In this document: positions 1-13,000 of the stretch, piece by piece | Layout: each line of letters begins with the position of its first letter | How positions within the stretch are numbered: the stretch's first letter is position 1 | Assembly: GCA_037179385.1 (NCBI GenBank) | Contig: CM074187.1 | Span: forward strand, 9,115,450 to 9,179,449 | DNA length: 64,000 nt | Reading direction: 5' to 3' | DNA from: Holothuria scabra | Lineage: Eukaryota > Echinodermata > Holothuroidea > Aspidochirotida > Holothuriidae | Made by a program: the position numbers and the translations under genes | Notes under the pieces: model-generated | What the model was told of the DNA's origin: nothing | Database searches by the model: none | Seen by the model: the letters and a program-made list of their open reading frames with translations, nothing else

Positions 1-339
1 AATGTGAATCATAAAAAATTGCAAATTTTGGCTGCCTTTTACAGATTGTGACAAAAATGGCACAGCCATGCATCTGTTGCTTATTTCTTGAGGAGTCTGT
101 TCAATTACTTCCATTTCCTGCCTGCAGTTTTGAATTCTCCATAGCTGATTATTTTTCCTAAGAAAGCTGTAAACAGAAAAGCATTGGCTTGTTTACACAA
201 GCTGGGTAAACATCTATGACTGTAAGAGATAACATTGGGAAGGGTGGTATTTTTAAAGAGTTAATAAGCTGCTTTTGTTGGACTATTGAACACAATGTTA
301 AAGAAAGATCATCTTCATCTAGGTCAGGGGGTGAAAACA
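1..339. other. Unassigned sequence at window start
   Basis: AT-rich DNA with no coding exon I can support. It may be intron of the mucin-like gene or the 5' part of the decayed LINE. Confidence 0.4.
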
Positions 340-2650
340 TGGAAAAAACATTAACACCATTTTATATAAAGACAAGGAAAGCCACACCTATTCTGACACC
401 TTCATCGATAATGATGTCTTGATTAGTGACCCCCAGAATATTGCAAATACATTTAATGCCTTTTCACTGACCTTGTCCCAAACTTAGCCCAAGACATACA
501 CTATCAAAATCTCACAAAAGTGACTGCTGGTTATAACGCTCACAGGATAATTTTATCACCCATATGCAGGAAAGATGTTGTAAAGGTAGCACTTCATTGT
601 CTTAAGCCAAAGTTGGCAGCTGGTTATGATGAAATTCACCCAGCTTTAGTTTGACAAGTTATTCATCTCATCTTTGAGCCTTTATGTCATATCGTTAATC
701 TCTCATTTTTACATGGTTGTTCCCCTATCTTTAATCTCTCATTTTTTCGTGGTTGTTCCCCTGATAAATTAAAAATTGCCACAGTAATTCCTATTTTCAA
801 AAAGGGTAGTCACTGTCATCTCATTAATTACCGACCAATCTCTGTGCTTCCTTGCATTTCCAAAGTTTTAGGGAGGCCTTGTGTTGATAAAATGCAGCTC
901 TTTCTTAATAAACATTATATTCTCTCTAACAGCCAATTTGGATTCTGGCCAGGTCATTTCACTGAAGTAGCTCTTATTGATGTTATGGACAAATTAAGTA
1001 ACACGGCAACTAATAATGAAACTTCATTGGGTGTTTTTCTTGATCTTTCAAGGGCGTATGATAAGATGGATTATTCTATCCTTCTAGAAAAAATATTTAC
1101 ATGTGGATTTTGTGGCACTTCATATTACTGGATAAAAATTTATTTAATTCACTGATATTGGTCCACCTCCTTCAAAAAATGAAAATTCCAATTTGCATCC
1201 CATTATTTGCGGCATTCCTGGGGCTCTATTCTTGTTCCATTACTCTTTATTATTTATATAAATGGTATTACATGTTACCAGAAAATCCTCACTAGTAATG
1301 TTTGCTGATGATACCAACATATTTGTCGAAGACACAAACCCAAACCTTCCTGAGAAAACTGTGGACAATGAGCTCAGATTATACATTAACTGTTTCTACT
1401 CTAATAAACTTTCTCTAAATATAAATAAAAGAAACTTTATGGTCTTCCACATGCAACCTAGTTAAAAGCCTGGTTTCAAAATTGTCATTAATAATGATGA
1501 GCTCCACTCTTCTTCAAGTGTTAAATTTTTAGGAGTTCTCCAGTTGCTTCTAAGCTTACCTGGAATGACCATATTTCATATCTGTGTTCACAAGTTGCCA
1601 ATGGGGTTGGCATAATCGGTAGAATAAAACACATTCTTTCTAAAAATTCTCTTCGTTCATTGTACCTAGCTTTAATTTATCCTCCTTCTTCTTACTGTAA
1701 CCTTTCCTGGTCTAGGTCAAGTAATACTTCATTGAATATTTTAAATGTACTGCAAAATAGAGCCATCAGATACATTTCTAGTACTGCTCCATACAGACAT
1801 ACTGTTCAAGTCACTGAACTTTTTAAAATTTAACAACATTATCAAAGTAGGCATAGCAACATTCACTTATTGCTTTGTTAATCAGTCAGTCCCTCCCTCC
1901 AGGATTTTCTCACCTTTTCAGTCAAAACAGTTTAGTTCATAACTACAATACTCGACACAGCAATCTCCTTTGTCTTCTAGATAACCAGAGGAAGTTCTCA
2001 AAGACTGGTTTATGTTTTCATGCTATTAACATTTGGAATTCTTTACAGATTAATTTAATAATTAAGTGCTCTGTATCCTCCTTTAGATATAACAAAGCTG
2101 ATATTTTTTATCAATCAATCTTAACTGATTATACTACAGCATTTGCTAGTTCTTAACTTTAATTGTAGCAGCCCTATAACCATTCACTTTTGATCTTTCT
2201 CCTTGAAGAGGCATGTCCGGGGGGAAGGGGGTTGTGAAATATAATGCATGTGGTCAGGGTTATGTAATGTATGTGGGGAGGGTATGATGGGGTCCATTTA
2301 ATGTATGAGTGGCAAGGGTGAGAGATAGGGTGGGTGGTAACTAGGGAGGGATCAAGGATGTGACATTGGACATGTATTCTTGATTATATGTGTTTTCTCT
2401 TTGTTTTGATATCTCCTGTCCTCATGTACTTTTTAAGTTTGTACTATCCTAGTTCATTTTTTTTTTTTTTTTTTGTCTTTCTTGGGAGCACTTTACTGGA
2501 TAAATACTATGGGTTTTTTAGAGTGCTTCCTTCACAACATTTTGATTACATGTAAAATTCTACTTTTTATTTCAGTACATTGCAGGAATCACTATCTTTT
2601 ATTGTAGAAAAAACAAATACATAACGTGAGATGAAATGAGATGAAACCTA
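340..2650 (+). pseudogene. Decayed non-LTR retrotransposon (LINE), RT remnant
   Basis: Broken frames give the tail of a linker region (about 350-800), then RT blocks INYRPISVLPCISKVLGR (about 820-880), a degraded D-L-S-R-A-Y-D block (about 1040-1065), FADDTN (about 1303-1320, the F/YxDD catalytic motif) and a C-terminal HNYNTRHSN segment (about 1935-1965). It carries several stops and frameshifts. The 3' end has a T-rich UTR and a GAGATGAAAT-type tail near 2630-2645. The RT order and the YNTRH tail fit CR1/L2/Crack-like LINEs; the clade is not certain. The 5' limit is unclear. Confidence 0.8.
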
Positions 2651-3910
2651 CGGCCAATGGGCCCCATGCAACTTACCTGTGATTTTTTTGCAGATGCCTC
2701 AAGGAAACCCCCCCAAAATTGGATCAGTTAACCACTTCAAACCTAGCACCAAACACAGAGAAGGTAGTTGCTGATAATAAATGCCATGCAGATAATATGC
2801 TGGGACCCAAGGAAGCAAAGGGAGTGGAGAGTGGGGGTTCAAGGCCTAAGCCTTCTTCCCTTTTCATCATAGCAACAATGACAAAAATGGGAAAATTAGT
2901 ATAATGTTAGTATACGAGAATACCATAAATAAGGCAGCTTTCAGGCTCACCCATATTGCAAAAACAAGCTTAATATATTGAGTACCCATATTCTTCTTAC
3001 AAGCCTGGCAATCTGTGAAAGGTCATGATTTTTAAAAATTGTTATGATTTTTCAAAATTTTCTGCAAGTTCCACCCCAACCAATGGGTGGGGCTATTTTT
3101 CCCACAACTTACCCCTGTGGGCTGGGGGTTATAGAATATGCCCACCGTATTCCCTGCCTGTCATAAGAGGCAACTAAATGGGCGGACTTGAACAATATTT
3201 GAATAGTATGACACTACATAACACATTCATGTTGGTGTGTCGTTAAATCTTTTTTAACCAACTATTAAACCCATTACTTACCAAAAATAGAAATTATGCA
3301 TGTGACATTAGTGCCTTTCAGTTAGACTTGCTGGATGGAAATGATCAAAGGCAGCCGTTTTATTACTGAAACTTGTGCACAACAGCACCTTTAATAGTAA
3401 CAGACTTGTTGTAAAATGGATGCCTTGATAGAAAAATAGAAAGTGCAACACAGTTATGTAGGTGCTCAATCCCTATACTTTAGGCTACTGAGATCATGTT
3501 TTTGTCGTCGATTAAGTGCAGCTCAGTGCATTCCTCATTATACTGACTAAACAGTGATCAACCCTTCCAACTTCCACCCCTCTGTTTTGGTCTCTATAAA
3601 TAGTCACCTGCACACCATTTTAAGTTTGGTTTCCATGCTTGTATTTGTAGTATCTTTGGTTTTTATCATATTTTGATGAGTACCTCTGTTTTAGTATTAC
3701 CTTTCATAACGTTCACAAAAGTATTGGGATTCTTCAGTGGAGCTGATTAAGTTGTGCATATTTTAAATACTGTACTAAACTTCACCAGCATGCTGTCACA
3801 CATTTAATTTAAGAAAATAGAGCCACTTCAGTGACATTATGCAACTCTGAGATTGATTTTGTGTAAAGCACTCAGATGCACTGATAACTAGTATTTTCTG
3901 TTTCTTATAG
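2651..3910 (+). other. Non-coding sequence before exon 1
   Basis: Apart from the SINE-like copy at 3112, nothing recognised. The stretch 3266-3910 is ordinary AT-rich sequence leading into a clear acceptor at 3910. Confidence 0.5.
3112..3270 (+). repeat. SINE-like family 2, copy 1
   Basis: cccctgtgggctgggggtta, gaatatgcccaccgtattcc, ctgcctgtcataagaggcaa and attcatgttggtgtgtcgtt occur in this order. The same order recurs at 10558, 28311, 44755 and 48983. No tRNA boxes were recognised. Confidence 0.65.
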
Positions 3911-4056
3911 TGACCCAGATCTTGTATGACTATGCAAGTGGTACGAACGTTCGCTCTCTTTTCACTGCTAACGCTATCAACAATGTGTGCATCTCACCAT
4001 ATGTGTCAATTCCTGGTGGTTTAGTCATTGGAAATCAGACTGTGCCTTATCTTTAT
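3911..4056 (+). CDS. Exon 1 (in window): start of NIDO region
   Basis: The acceptor is ttcttatag and the donor gtaagc. The exon starts with two bases of a split codon (preceding intron phase 1) and ends at a codon boundary. It encodes 48 full codons including [18 protein letters not shown], which fits the N-terminal strand of a NIDO domain, where a short hydrophobic 'NG' strand follows in the next exon. The upstream exon was not found between 1 and 3910, so it either lies outside the window or is too short to recognise. Confidence 0.8.
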
Positions 4057-7000
4057 GTAAGCATCAAAGTGTTTTGACTTATAACTTTGAAAAAAAATAG
4101 ATGTTTGACTTTTAATAATGTTTTAAAATGCAAAATATTAAAACCTTTATTAACCATTAAACATGGGATCCACTTAGCTACTTTTCCAGTTCAGTACCTG
4201 TCATAGCAGACCCATGGCAGTTTTATGGCATTGGGTCCAGCGACCTGGGGTGCATAAGAAAAGGCCCCAAAATTTCTTGCAACATAAGCTTATTTAATTT
4301 GAACACAGAAAATTACTCCAAAGGTGCCTCAAGAAGAACAATCTGTTATCTCCTTCAGTTTTACATGGATTTTTTTTATAAATATATGGCACTGAGAGAG
4401 GTGCTTTCCAGTAAGTGTTTGAACATAGATCAGATTTGTATCATTAAAAGTTCCAACAGCCCTACAGACTACTGAGATGATAAGTCCAGAACATGGTTCA
4501 AGGACTAGGTTAACAGTAAAGTGAAGTGTAATCCTCGCTTTACTTTGTTGCCAGAGTGACGACTAACTGATTTACAGTATTTGTAAAAAGTGTACCTGTG
4601 AATTACTTTTTCCAATGACTCACTCATCATCGACTGACTCTGCTCATAGTTACTGACAATATTGGTATGGTAGTGTACATGCAAGTCACATTGTTATTAT
4701 TATTATTATAAAGATTTATAGAGCGCCACAACTATAAAAATATAATCTGTTGTGCAGTACAACAAAAAACAACCAAAATACTAAAAACAAGATAAAAGTA
4801 AAAGTAAATTACACATTAAAAGCTTGTCTGAAAAGGTAGGTCTTAAGTTTCGATTTAAAAATGCTAATGGAGGGACATAGTCTATGTTCATGTGGAAGAG
4901 AATTTTAAAGGGGAGGACCAGCCACTGTAAAAGCACGTTCACCAAAAGAGGTATTAAATCACAAGACAAGTAAATGAATACAAGAACTCGAGCACAGGTG
5001 GTAATTTAATCCCTCTCTCTTTGACAATAAGCCAGACAAATAGTTTGGAGCCAAATTGTTAATAGCTTTATAAACCAAAAGAATAACCTTTAAACGAATT
5101 CTATATAAAACTGGAAACCAATGGAGATCTTGTAAAATAGCAGAAATGTGACTTCGGGGTGAGAGTTACAAGTCTGGCTGCTGCATTTTGGACTCTTTGT
5201 TGTTTGGTGATTAGATTGTCAGGAAGCCCATACATCAAAGAGTTGCAGTAATCGAGATTGCAGGACACAAAAGCATGCAGCAGAGTTTTACAAGCATCCT
5301 CAGAAAGCATCTTCCTAACCTGTCTAATCTTAAAAAGCTGAGCAAATGACTTACTGCAAATTTTACTATGAGTGTCAAACTGAAAATTTTTATCAAACCA
5401 TACACCAAGATTACAGACTTCAGTTACAGCTTTGATAGATGCATTACCAACAGTAATAGAGTTAATTGAAATCTTGGAAAGCATTCTTTGGGAACCAATA
5501 ATTAGAAACTCCGTCTTGCTGTCATTTATCTTAAGCTTACTCTTAATTTACCAGTTTCGAACATCAGAAATACAACACTGCATGGCATTAATAGCCTCAG
5601 TTTCTGATAGCTTGTCATTAGGTTTAAACGATAAGTACAATTGTGTGTCATCCGCATACGTATGGACCTTTGGGAGGTGAGAGGACAGAATGTTAAAAAG
5701 CCTACTGGCATAGAGAACAAATAAGACTAGGCCTAAACAGGAACCCTGTGGGACACTACATTTCAAGTTGAAGTCTCTGGAAAATGAATCATTTATGCTA
5801 ATACGTTGTGTACAATTAAGGATATAGGAACGAAGCCAGGGGGAAGCCTGTCCACTAATGCCAAAGTCATTTGCTAAAATATTAAGGAGTATTGAATAGT
5901 CGACAGTGCCGAACGCAGCATTTAGATCCAGCACCACCAAGAAAGTGACATGCTTCTTATCCATATTCTGCAAAATGTCAGATGAAACCTTAACAAGTGC
6001 TGTCTCAGTGCTGTAGAATGGTCGATAGGCAGGCTGGCCTATTGTCCTAAGACTTACCATTGCCTGACTCACTATTTAAATTGAATGTCATTAATCTGAA
6101 TAGACCTCAGTTGGGGAAGACCTTGTTATCTGCAAACTGCAGTCCAGGCCTGTCTCAGTCTGGGTTGCCCGGCCCTCTGTTGACCATCTTAAAATTTTTG
6201 AGTTGTCAAATGCATATTAGAAGGATAAAAAAGATTTTTTCACTTTCTAACAGTTTACTTGCAATGGGGTAGTAATATATGGAGATATGAGCAGCCTGAG
6301 TCCACGACAGACATTTGATGATCCAGCTAGTTTCAATGGAACAGAAACTTTAGCAATGAGCGCTGTCTTCTGGGCAGAAGCTGATTTCACATCTAGAGGA
6401 AATATGTATTATCAGGTGAGATGTATATGAATAATGAATTATTATTATTATTAAGAGCTGCAGTGGTGCAGATCTGTTATGCTTTAAAGGACTTATCCTC
6501 TCACAATTTTTGTAGTAGTCCATAGAAATTCTCAATTGGCATAACTCTTTGATTGACAGCTAGGTCAAGTTAGTGAGTAAGTCAGCTAGTTAAAAAATGC
6601 AGAGTACCAAAGCTCATACTACAAAGCGAGTGCTGTACTGTAAGTCTTTTGATTGAACATTGGGGTCTTGCATACTCACCTTGAAGCAGTAAATTGAGAT
6701 TGTGTCTGCATGTTGGACAGTTTTGGAATGGGCTTTAGTAAGTAGGTCAGTCAAACTTGAACTTTTGGGGGTCAGAGGATTAGGCCTTTAAATGCATGTA
6801 CAGGTTTTCATGCTATTTAGCATGGGCCTTGCATTTGCTAACTTAACTTAGAAAATTAATATATATATTTAAGTAATCTGGACCTTCATTGATCATTCTG
6901 CAGTTTTTCATGCTCTGAAGTATAAATTCTGGGAACAGAGCAGATATAATTGTCCAAATTGGTTGTGAACAGAAGCAGTTTTAATGGGGACTTCAAAATG

Positions 7001-10000
7001 CCTACTCAGTTGCAGGTTGGCAAATTGTTGTGAAAGCTGATTTCCCAAAATAAGGGAGGGATAGCTTAGTAGTGAAAGGATATGTTGGGCTTTACAATAT
7101 CTGCTGGCTGGCATTGCTAGCATGATTTGAAAACTAAAAACTTGTCTCACAGCAGTTCCTCGTTGCAGAAATTGCCAGTGAAGGTAGCAAATTAGAAACA
7201 ATGACATATAACATTTGAGAGGTCAAGGGTCAAAGCAAGGTCTGTTTTCTGCCAAGAATGATCTTATCTTCCAATTCTGTCTCTTGCTTGGAAAATATTC
7301 AAGTTGTAACTTAAAATGACCAATGATAATAATTTATGGGTCCATATCAAATTCATTCATACTAGTGAGTGCAGATTTATTAACTACTGTAAATTGAGTA
7401 TAATTTGATTGGTGCAATTCCTTTCATTAAGCAGAATTCCCATTGCTTAGTATCTTTAATATTGAATAACATTCTCCGACACTGGCAGTACGGGATAGAA
7501 CAGCCTGTCCTGCATTGCAAACTGCAACGATGATTCTTTTACATATAATGAAGTTTTCAAACTCTTGAAGTGCAGAGCATAGTTTTATGAGTTTGCCTGA
7601 ATAATTTCAAGAGTTGCATTCTATTTAATAGAAAAGTTACTTGTAAATGTTGTGACTAAATTTAGTAAAGCAAATAATGCTGAAAAAAATGAAATTTTGC
7701 AGTAAATAATTGTTTGAACTAGGTTGAAAGAATTTTGAGTATCAGAATACAATTAATGTATGCTAAGGGCATTTGACATTTCAAATGGAAATGCAAAAGA
7801 TTTCAATAGGTGTCGCGCAATTCCATTGAAACCTGATGCATGCCCAACACAACCTTGTTTTTAACATCATGATTGTGGGATTGATAGCAAGTGGTTGAAT
7901 AAATGCAAATGATTTTGCCAACTTTGTTACCTTCTTAGCTGAGAGGTAGGAAAGGGGTTTTGCCAAAAAAATTTCAGTGCATGTAATTTTAGTTAAAAAC
8001 AAGAATAAAGAGTCTATTTCGCTCCTCCCTACCTCCTATTGACCTATGTATATCGTTATTGCCCGCAATAACCGTCTGGAAAAAAACCTAATAACACCAT
8101 GGTAACCCCAACTAATAAGGGCGTGCTATACCTTGGCTACTTCCTTCTCGCCAGGGAGTTTTGGGGAATATTTCAGTAAAGCAAGTTCACGAAGATGTCA
8201 GAAATGAATATACAATGTTTGCACATTACATGAAATAGCCCTTACAGCTAAACAATTCAAAACCCATCCTTTGGGCAGTTAGGTTTCTTACTTGATGTTA
8301 AGGACTACAGTTTTATGACGTTTTAACCCTAAAAACAATAAAAGTATGATAAAACAGAAAAAATCTTTACGTGGCCATAAACTATGGTGCTAACTTCAGG
8401 TGAGTACCTGACTTCAAGGCTTGAAATAAGATTCCAAAGGGGCATAGCCAAAATAATCAAAATGGCTATCAGCCTATTTTATTTCAATGGGACATTTTTT
8501 GAGGGGACCACGGCCATCACGAAGGGCGGATAGTTATGGCTATCAGTGCCATTGGTTATTTTGAGTACTGCTACTTACCACCCAAAGGGTGGGTTTGAGG
8601 CTGTCTAGCTGTAGTGGATTCAGTCAAGGCTATTTCAAATAATGAAGGAAGACATGTTTTGCTCATATTTATAGAGCCTATCACAAAATGATAGATACAG
8701 TATGCTCTTAAAACTGTAAAAAATACAAGATGCTTTTGAATGGTCCCCTCTTTGTATGTTGAGAGGAACTGCTATTGTACCCTGCATATTGTTCCAGCCA
8801 TGTTAAGTTAGACTTGCTTTATAAGAAAAGGAACATTTGGCATCAGTTACCTTGAATTAAAGTTTCTTTAATTTTTTTAAACTCAGTTTGAGACTGTAAC
8901 CTTTCATTCACACAAATTGATTTATTCGCTTGGTGCTTCAGTTTCTGCTAGTATAATGCTATTTAATACTACATCAATTACACTGTGGCTAGTTCTTCTC
9001 TGCTGTGGAGATGAAATACATCTTTTAATCAGTCATAAATCCTTTTCCCGCAAAGGACTGTTGGACAGATCAAATATTGTTGCACATTATATTGTGCTAC
9101 TGCTAAATGCCATTAACAAAAGTTAAGTATACCAAAATTCTATGCCACAATCCTCTTGTAATTGTTGTTGGAAAATGTCAGTATAAAGGTATTTTTGATG
9201 AAAAAGATTGTCTTCACTAATTAAAGGTAAAGAGCAGTCCCCCCAAACTTATTTTGAAGAAAAAATCAAATTATGCAATTTTCATCTTATTTCTCTTCAA
9301 AGTATCTTTAATTACATTTTATGACTTTACTATTGCATATTCTAGGTAAACCAAGCAGTTATTTCTGGTAAACTTCACATTTGAAGAGAAAAATTCACCA
9401 TTGTCACATGACCCCCAACAGCCAATCATGAAACTGGACAGTCTATTACCCTTCTTCAATTTGGGATGACTGCTCCTGCCCTTTAAGGAGAAAAGAGTAC
9501 ATTTAGATACCTAGTGACCTTTTTGACCAACTGATGTCATGCAGATGTTGCAAATATTCTTTAAGTATGACTCAGTACAGGGACAGTTCTGTGTGGTGCT
9601 CAAGATTGTCATTTATTATCCTGAAAGGGTCATTATCACTAAGAAGACAGTTGTTTTAGAATGCGTTTAACCACATACCCAACATATTAGGCTTTTGGAA
9701 GGGAACCCTGGATTAGCATCAATTTCCAAATGCAGCTGGAAGTCACCCAATCATATACAAAGATAAAGAAACCAATTTTTCTGCTGGTTGAAGCAAACAA
9801 TCTTCCTGCTGTCTTATGGTAGAAAGCAGAGGATTACAAGACACTATTTTAGATTAATCATGGTTTGCAAACTTCAAAGGACTTGGCTATCTCCTGCCTG
9901 AAGGTTCCTGGCAAATGGAGAATAAGGCTCTTTATTCCAAAATGAGAAAATGGGTTGTTATTTCAAAAAGAAGATAGGACCATTTTTGTGAATTGAACAT

Positions 10001-13000
10001 ATAAGTCACAATTGCCAAAGGTATTTATCCTAAATAAAAAGGAAGTATTGGTATTCTGGAAGGTCTTTATTTCCTAAAGAGTGTAAGGGTTGTTATTCCT
10101 GATAGGAAATAAGGGTCATTATTCTGAACAAAAAGTAATGGTTGCTATTCCAAAATAAAAATGCGATGCCATGTGCCAAACTACATTTGAAATAACAACC
10201 CTTAAGCCGCTGTCACACTACAATGGATTCGGATCTTATTCCTATCCAATGTCACACCAGTCAGTATGCACTTGTCAGATAGTGTAATCTGATAAAATCT
10301 GTCTGTTGATGTGATGTTACAGAATAAATAAGTATAAATTTTCAAAGCCCTGCAGTACAGCTTATTTATTTACACATGTTGGCAAATTTTTAATTTATTC
10401 TGACTAGAGATAGAGAAGATTTTAATGTAAACTCACAAAAATCAGGTCAGAATCAGATTTGTTGTAGTGTGACCACAACTTAAATCGCAATTGGGAACAA
10501 TGACCCTTTAGAATAACTACCCTTGTTCTAAACGCAGAATTACAGTCCTGTGGAATAATTGCCGTGAGCTGGGGGCTCAATATGTCCATGGTTTTTTCTC
10601 CCTGTCGTAAGAGGCGACTGGGAAACCAAATTTGAACTAGAAACATGCTTAGAAAAAGAGTTTTAACTTTTATCAAGTTGACTGACACTATATAAATTAT
10701 TCATGTTGGTAGGTTGTTAAATCTCATCTAACTAACTGCCCAAACTCCTCATTTGGAATAATTTTGGAATAAGGATTCTACTCTTTATTAAAAGGGTTCA
10801 TCTCTTACTGACTCAGTAGTACTTGACTCTCGTCTCTACAGGCCTATCAAGCTGGAGGAAACGAAGGAGAAGATGACACAGTCCTCAGCAGTATCCAAAC
10901 ACAGGTCCGGGATAACGATCAGGATGCCTCTGACAATAATTACACCCCAATCTGGGCACTTATCATCACATGGGAGGATGTACCCCAGCCAGATGATAAT
11001 GCCACCCTCTATCCCTATAGGGTAAAGATTAGTTTTATGTTCTTCTCATAGATTTGTTGATGTTTTTATGCCTGACTTAATTGTTATCAATCTGTTTGAT
11101 CCAGATGGAAAGTGGTGTAGACTAGAGATCTGAAGTACACACTGTGAACTTGAAGTGACTGCATTTGCTACCAACGTGCTATCGATAGGGGGCAAGTAGA
11201 GCGGGGGAATCCTATGGGAACATTAGAGAATCAGATACATATTGCTCTTTCAGTTTTTCCACAACAAATCATCATCAAAGAAGAAGTTTTGTACAGAATA
11301 TTTTCAGGTGAACGAGATGGCAGTTAGAAACTTTGAATGTTCTGATAGTTTGTTCACAATAGTGTCTAAATTACTAAAGATCGTATATGTGTTTCTGCTA
11401 TGGGGTCTTGCTCTATCAGTATAGTGAAAATCCTGTGCCATGTGACTCATTGTTTTGTAAACGATGCTTTGTTTTTACCCTGCAACTCTGTCCGCTGTAC
11501 TGCCTAAATGAAAATCAAAGCAATATTCAGCTAAAGAAGTTCTTGATCTGGTCCTTTGGGGCTTTACACTTGGAATGAGAGCATGAAGGGTAAGAAGAAA
11601 GAAATGGAGAGGGATTTCCAGGCTGCAAAATTGGATTCTGTTGTTGTGCCTGTGTATGATGTGTGTATTTTAGACTAACCTAACTTGAGGCCTGGCCTAA
11701 GTCCATTACGTGAAACTCTAACTACTAGGTAGTTTTTGAGTGGGAGGCAATATTTTTGCCATTTTTCATCCAAATTTCACAATTAATGTGTCACATGAAT
11801 GGAGAAAAATATGGGGGAAAAGTCCTGATATGAACAGTATTTTACTAATCATCATGTAGTACCATAAAACCTTCAAGTAGCATGCTAATTCTTACCTCAT
11901 TTGCATACTTGATTAGCTAAATGGTGTTGAAATAATGGGTCTATTTCCCTCATCCCTACCTCCTATTGACCTATGTATATCATTATTGCCCGCAATAACC
12001 GTCTGGCGAAAACCTAATAACACCGTGGTAACCCCTACCTAATGAGGGCGCGCTATACCTTAGCTACTTCCTTCCTCGTTTTTGCCTAATCATGTTAACA
12101 CGTGTAAAAAAATCATCTGGTTAAATTCCGCTATTTTCTACGTCAATCTTCGTGATTCTGAGCAATCCTTTTTGTCTACGCCGTGGACTGCTCCTTGATG
12201 CCTTCTACCTAAACCATGAGTATCCTCTTTCTCTCAGGCCTTTTTTTTCGGGGTTTTTGCTCTTAGCTTAAGTCTCGAGGATTTTCGCCTTGCACGATCC
12301 TCTTGTCTATGTAACTTTGTACAGGGAGCGGTCTTGCCCTGCCATTTTGTTCCCAGTGCGGGCTCTGGGAATTGCAGTCCGTGGTGGACCTTCCCCCTCC
12401 CCCTTTCTCCTCCCGTTCGTGTAGGTTTTGGCACGGGTTTCGGGGGTTATTGTCGGTGGGCTGGCTTTCTTTATATCTTTTTTAGGTCCTTAGCCGGTTC
12501 CCGCCCTTTCGTTTCCTTACATGCCTGCCTTAGGTATCGTTGTTTATCGATCTTTATCCACTTTGCTTGTTTACGTTACCTTACAGGATTTTCAGTATGA
12601 ATGCATGTTGTAGGATTTTTATGTGTTCTCCTTCATGTTTAATATATGTGTATTTTGCTGTATTTAATGTGTTACTGGTTGTTGTGTAAGCATAGGCCTT
12701 GTCGTTATTCCTGGTCTATTGACGTCATAGCTTAGGCCTCGCTACGCTCACCTCACTCTCGTTGCATGCTTTCATCTAATCTTCAGATGTCAGTAATCTT
12801 TATTATGGACTAAGCCCGTTATTGTTGCATTGTTCTGGCCTCCTCGGCCGGAGGGTAAGTCCCTTTTGTCTGAATGCTTTCCCTGGAAGGGGTTTTGTTT
12901 TCCTTATCACTTTGTGCACAGCGTCTAATTCCTGCTAATGCAGGAAATGCAAGAAATTCCAGCCGTTCCTGTACTGGGACTTCCACAATCTTTGTCCAGC

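Larger units (their letters stand above)
6793..10841 (+). other. Intron 2, remaining part
   Basis: Besides the solo DIRS repeat, MITE family B copy 1, the gtcacactac element and the SINE-like copy, I see no exon or conserved motif. A 9.9-10.2 kb stretch has several scattered ggttgttattc phrases that look like diffuse low-order repetition. Confidence 0.5.

Noticed and set aside
45..110. Possible exon after tttacag at 45
   Set aside because: The reading DCDKNGTAM... reaches a stop within about 16 codons and has no donor before it.
5432..5680. Plus-strand frame overlapping the minus-strand LINE
   Set aside because: Antisense shadow of the RT coding strand.
12334..12600. Open frame of 88 residues in the DIRS 5' region
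   Set aside because: Composition is low complexity, no motif, and it lies upstream of the gag-like region where DIRS has leader sequence.
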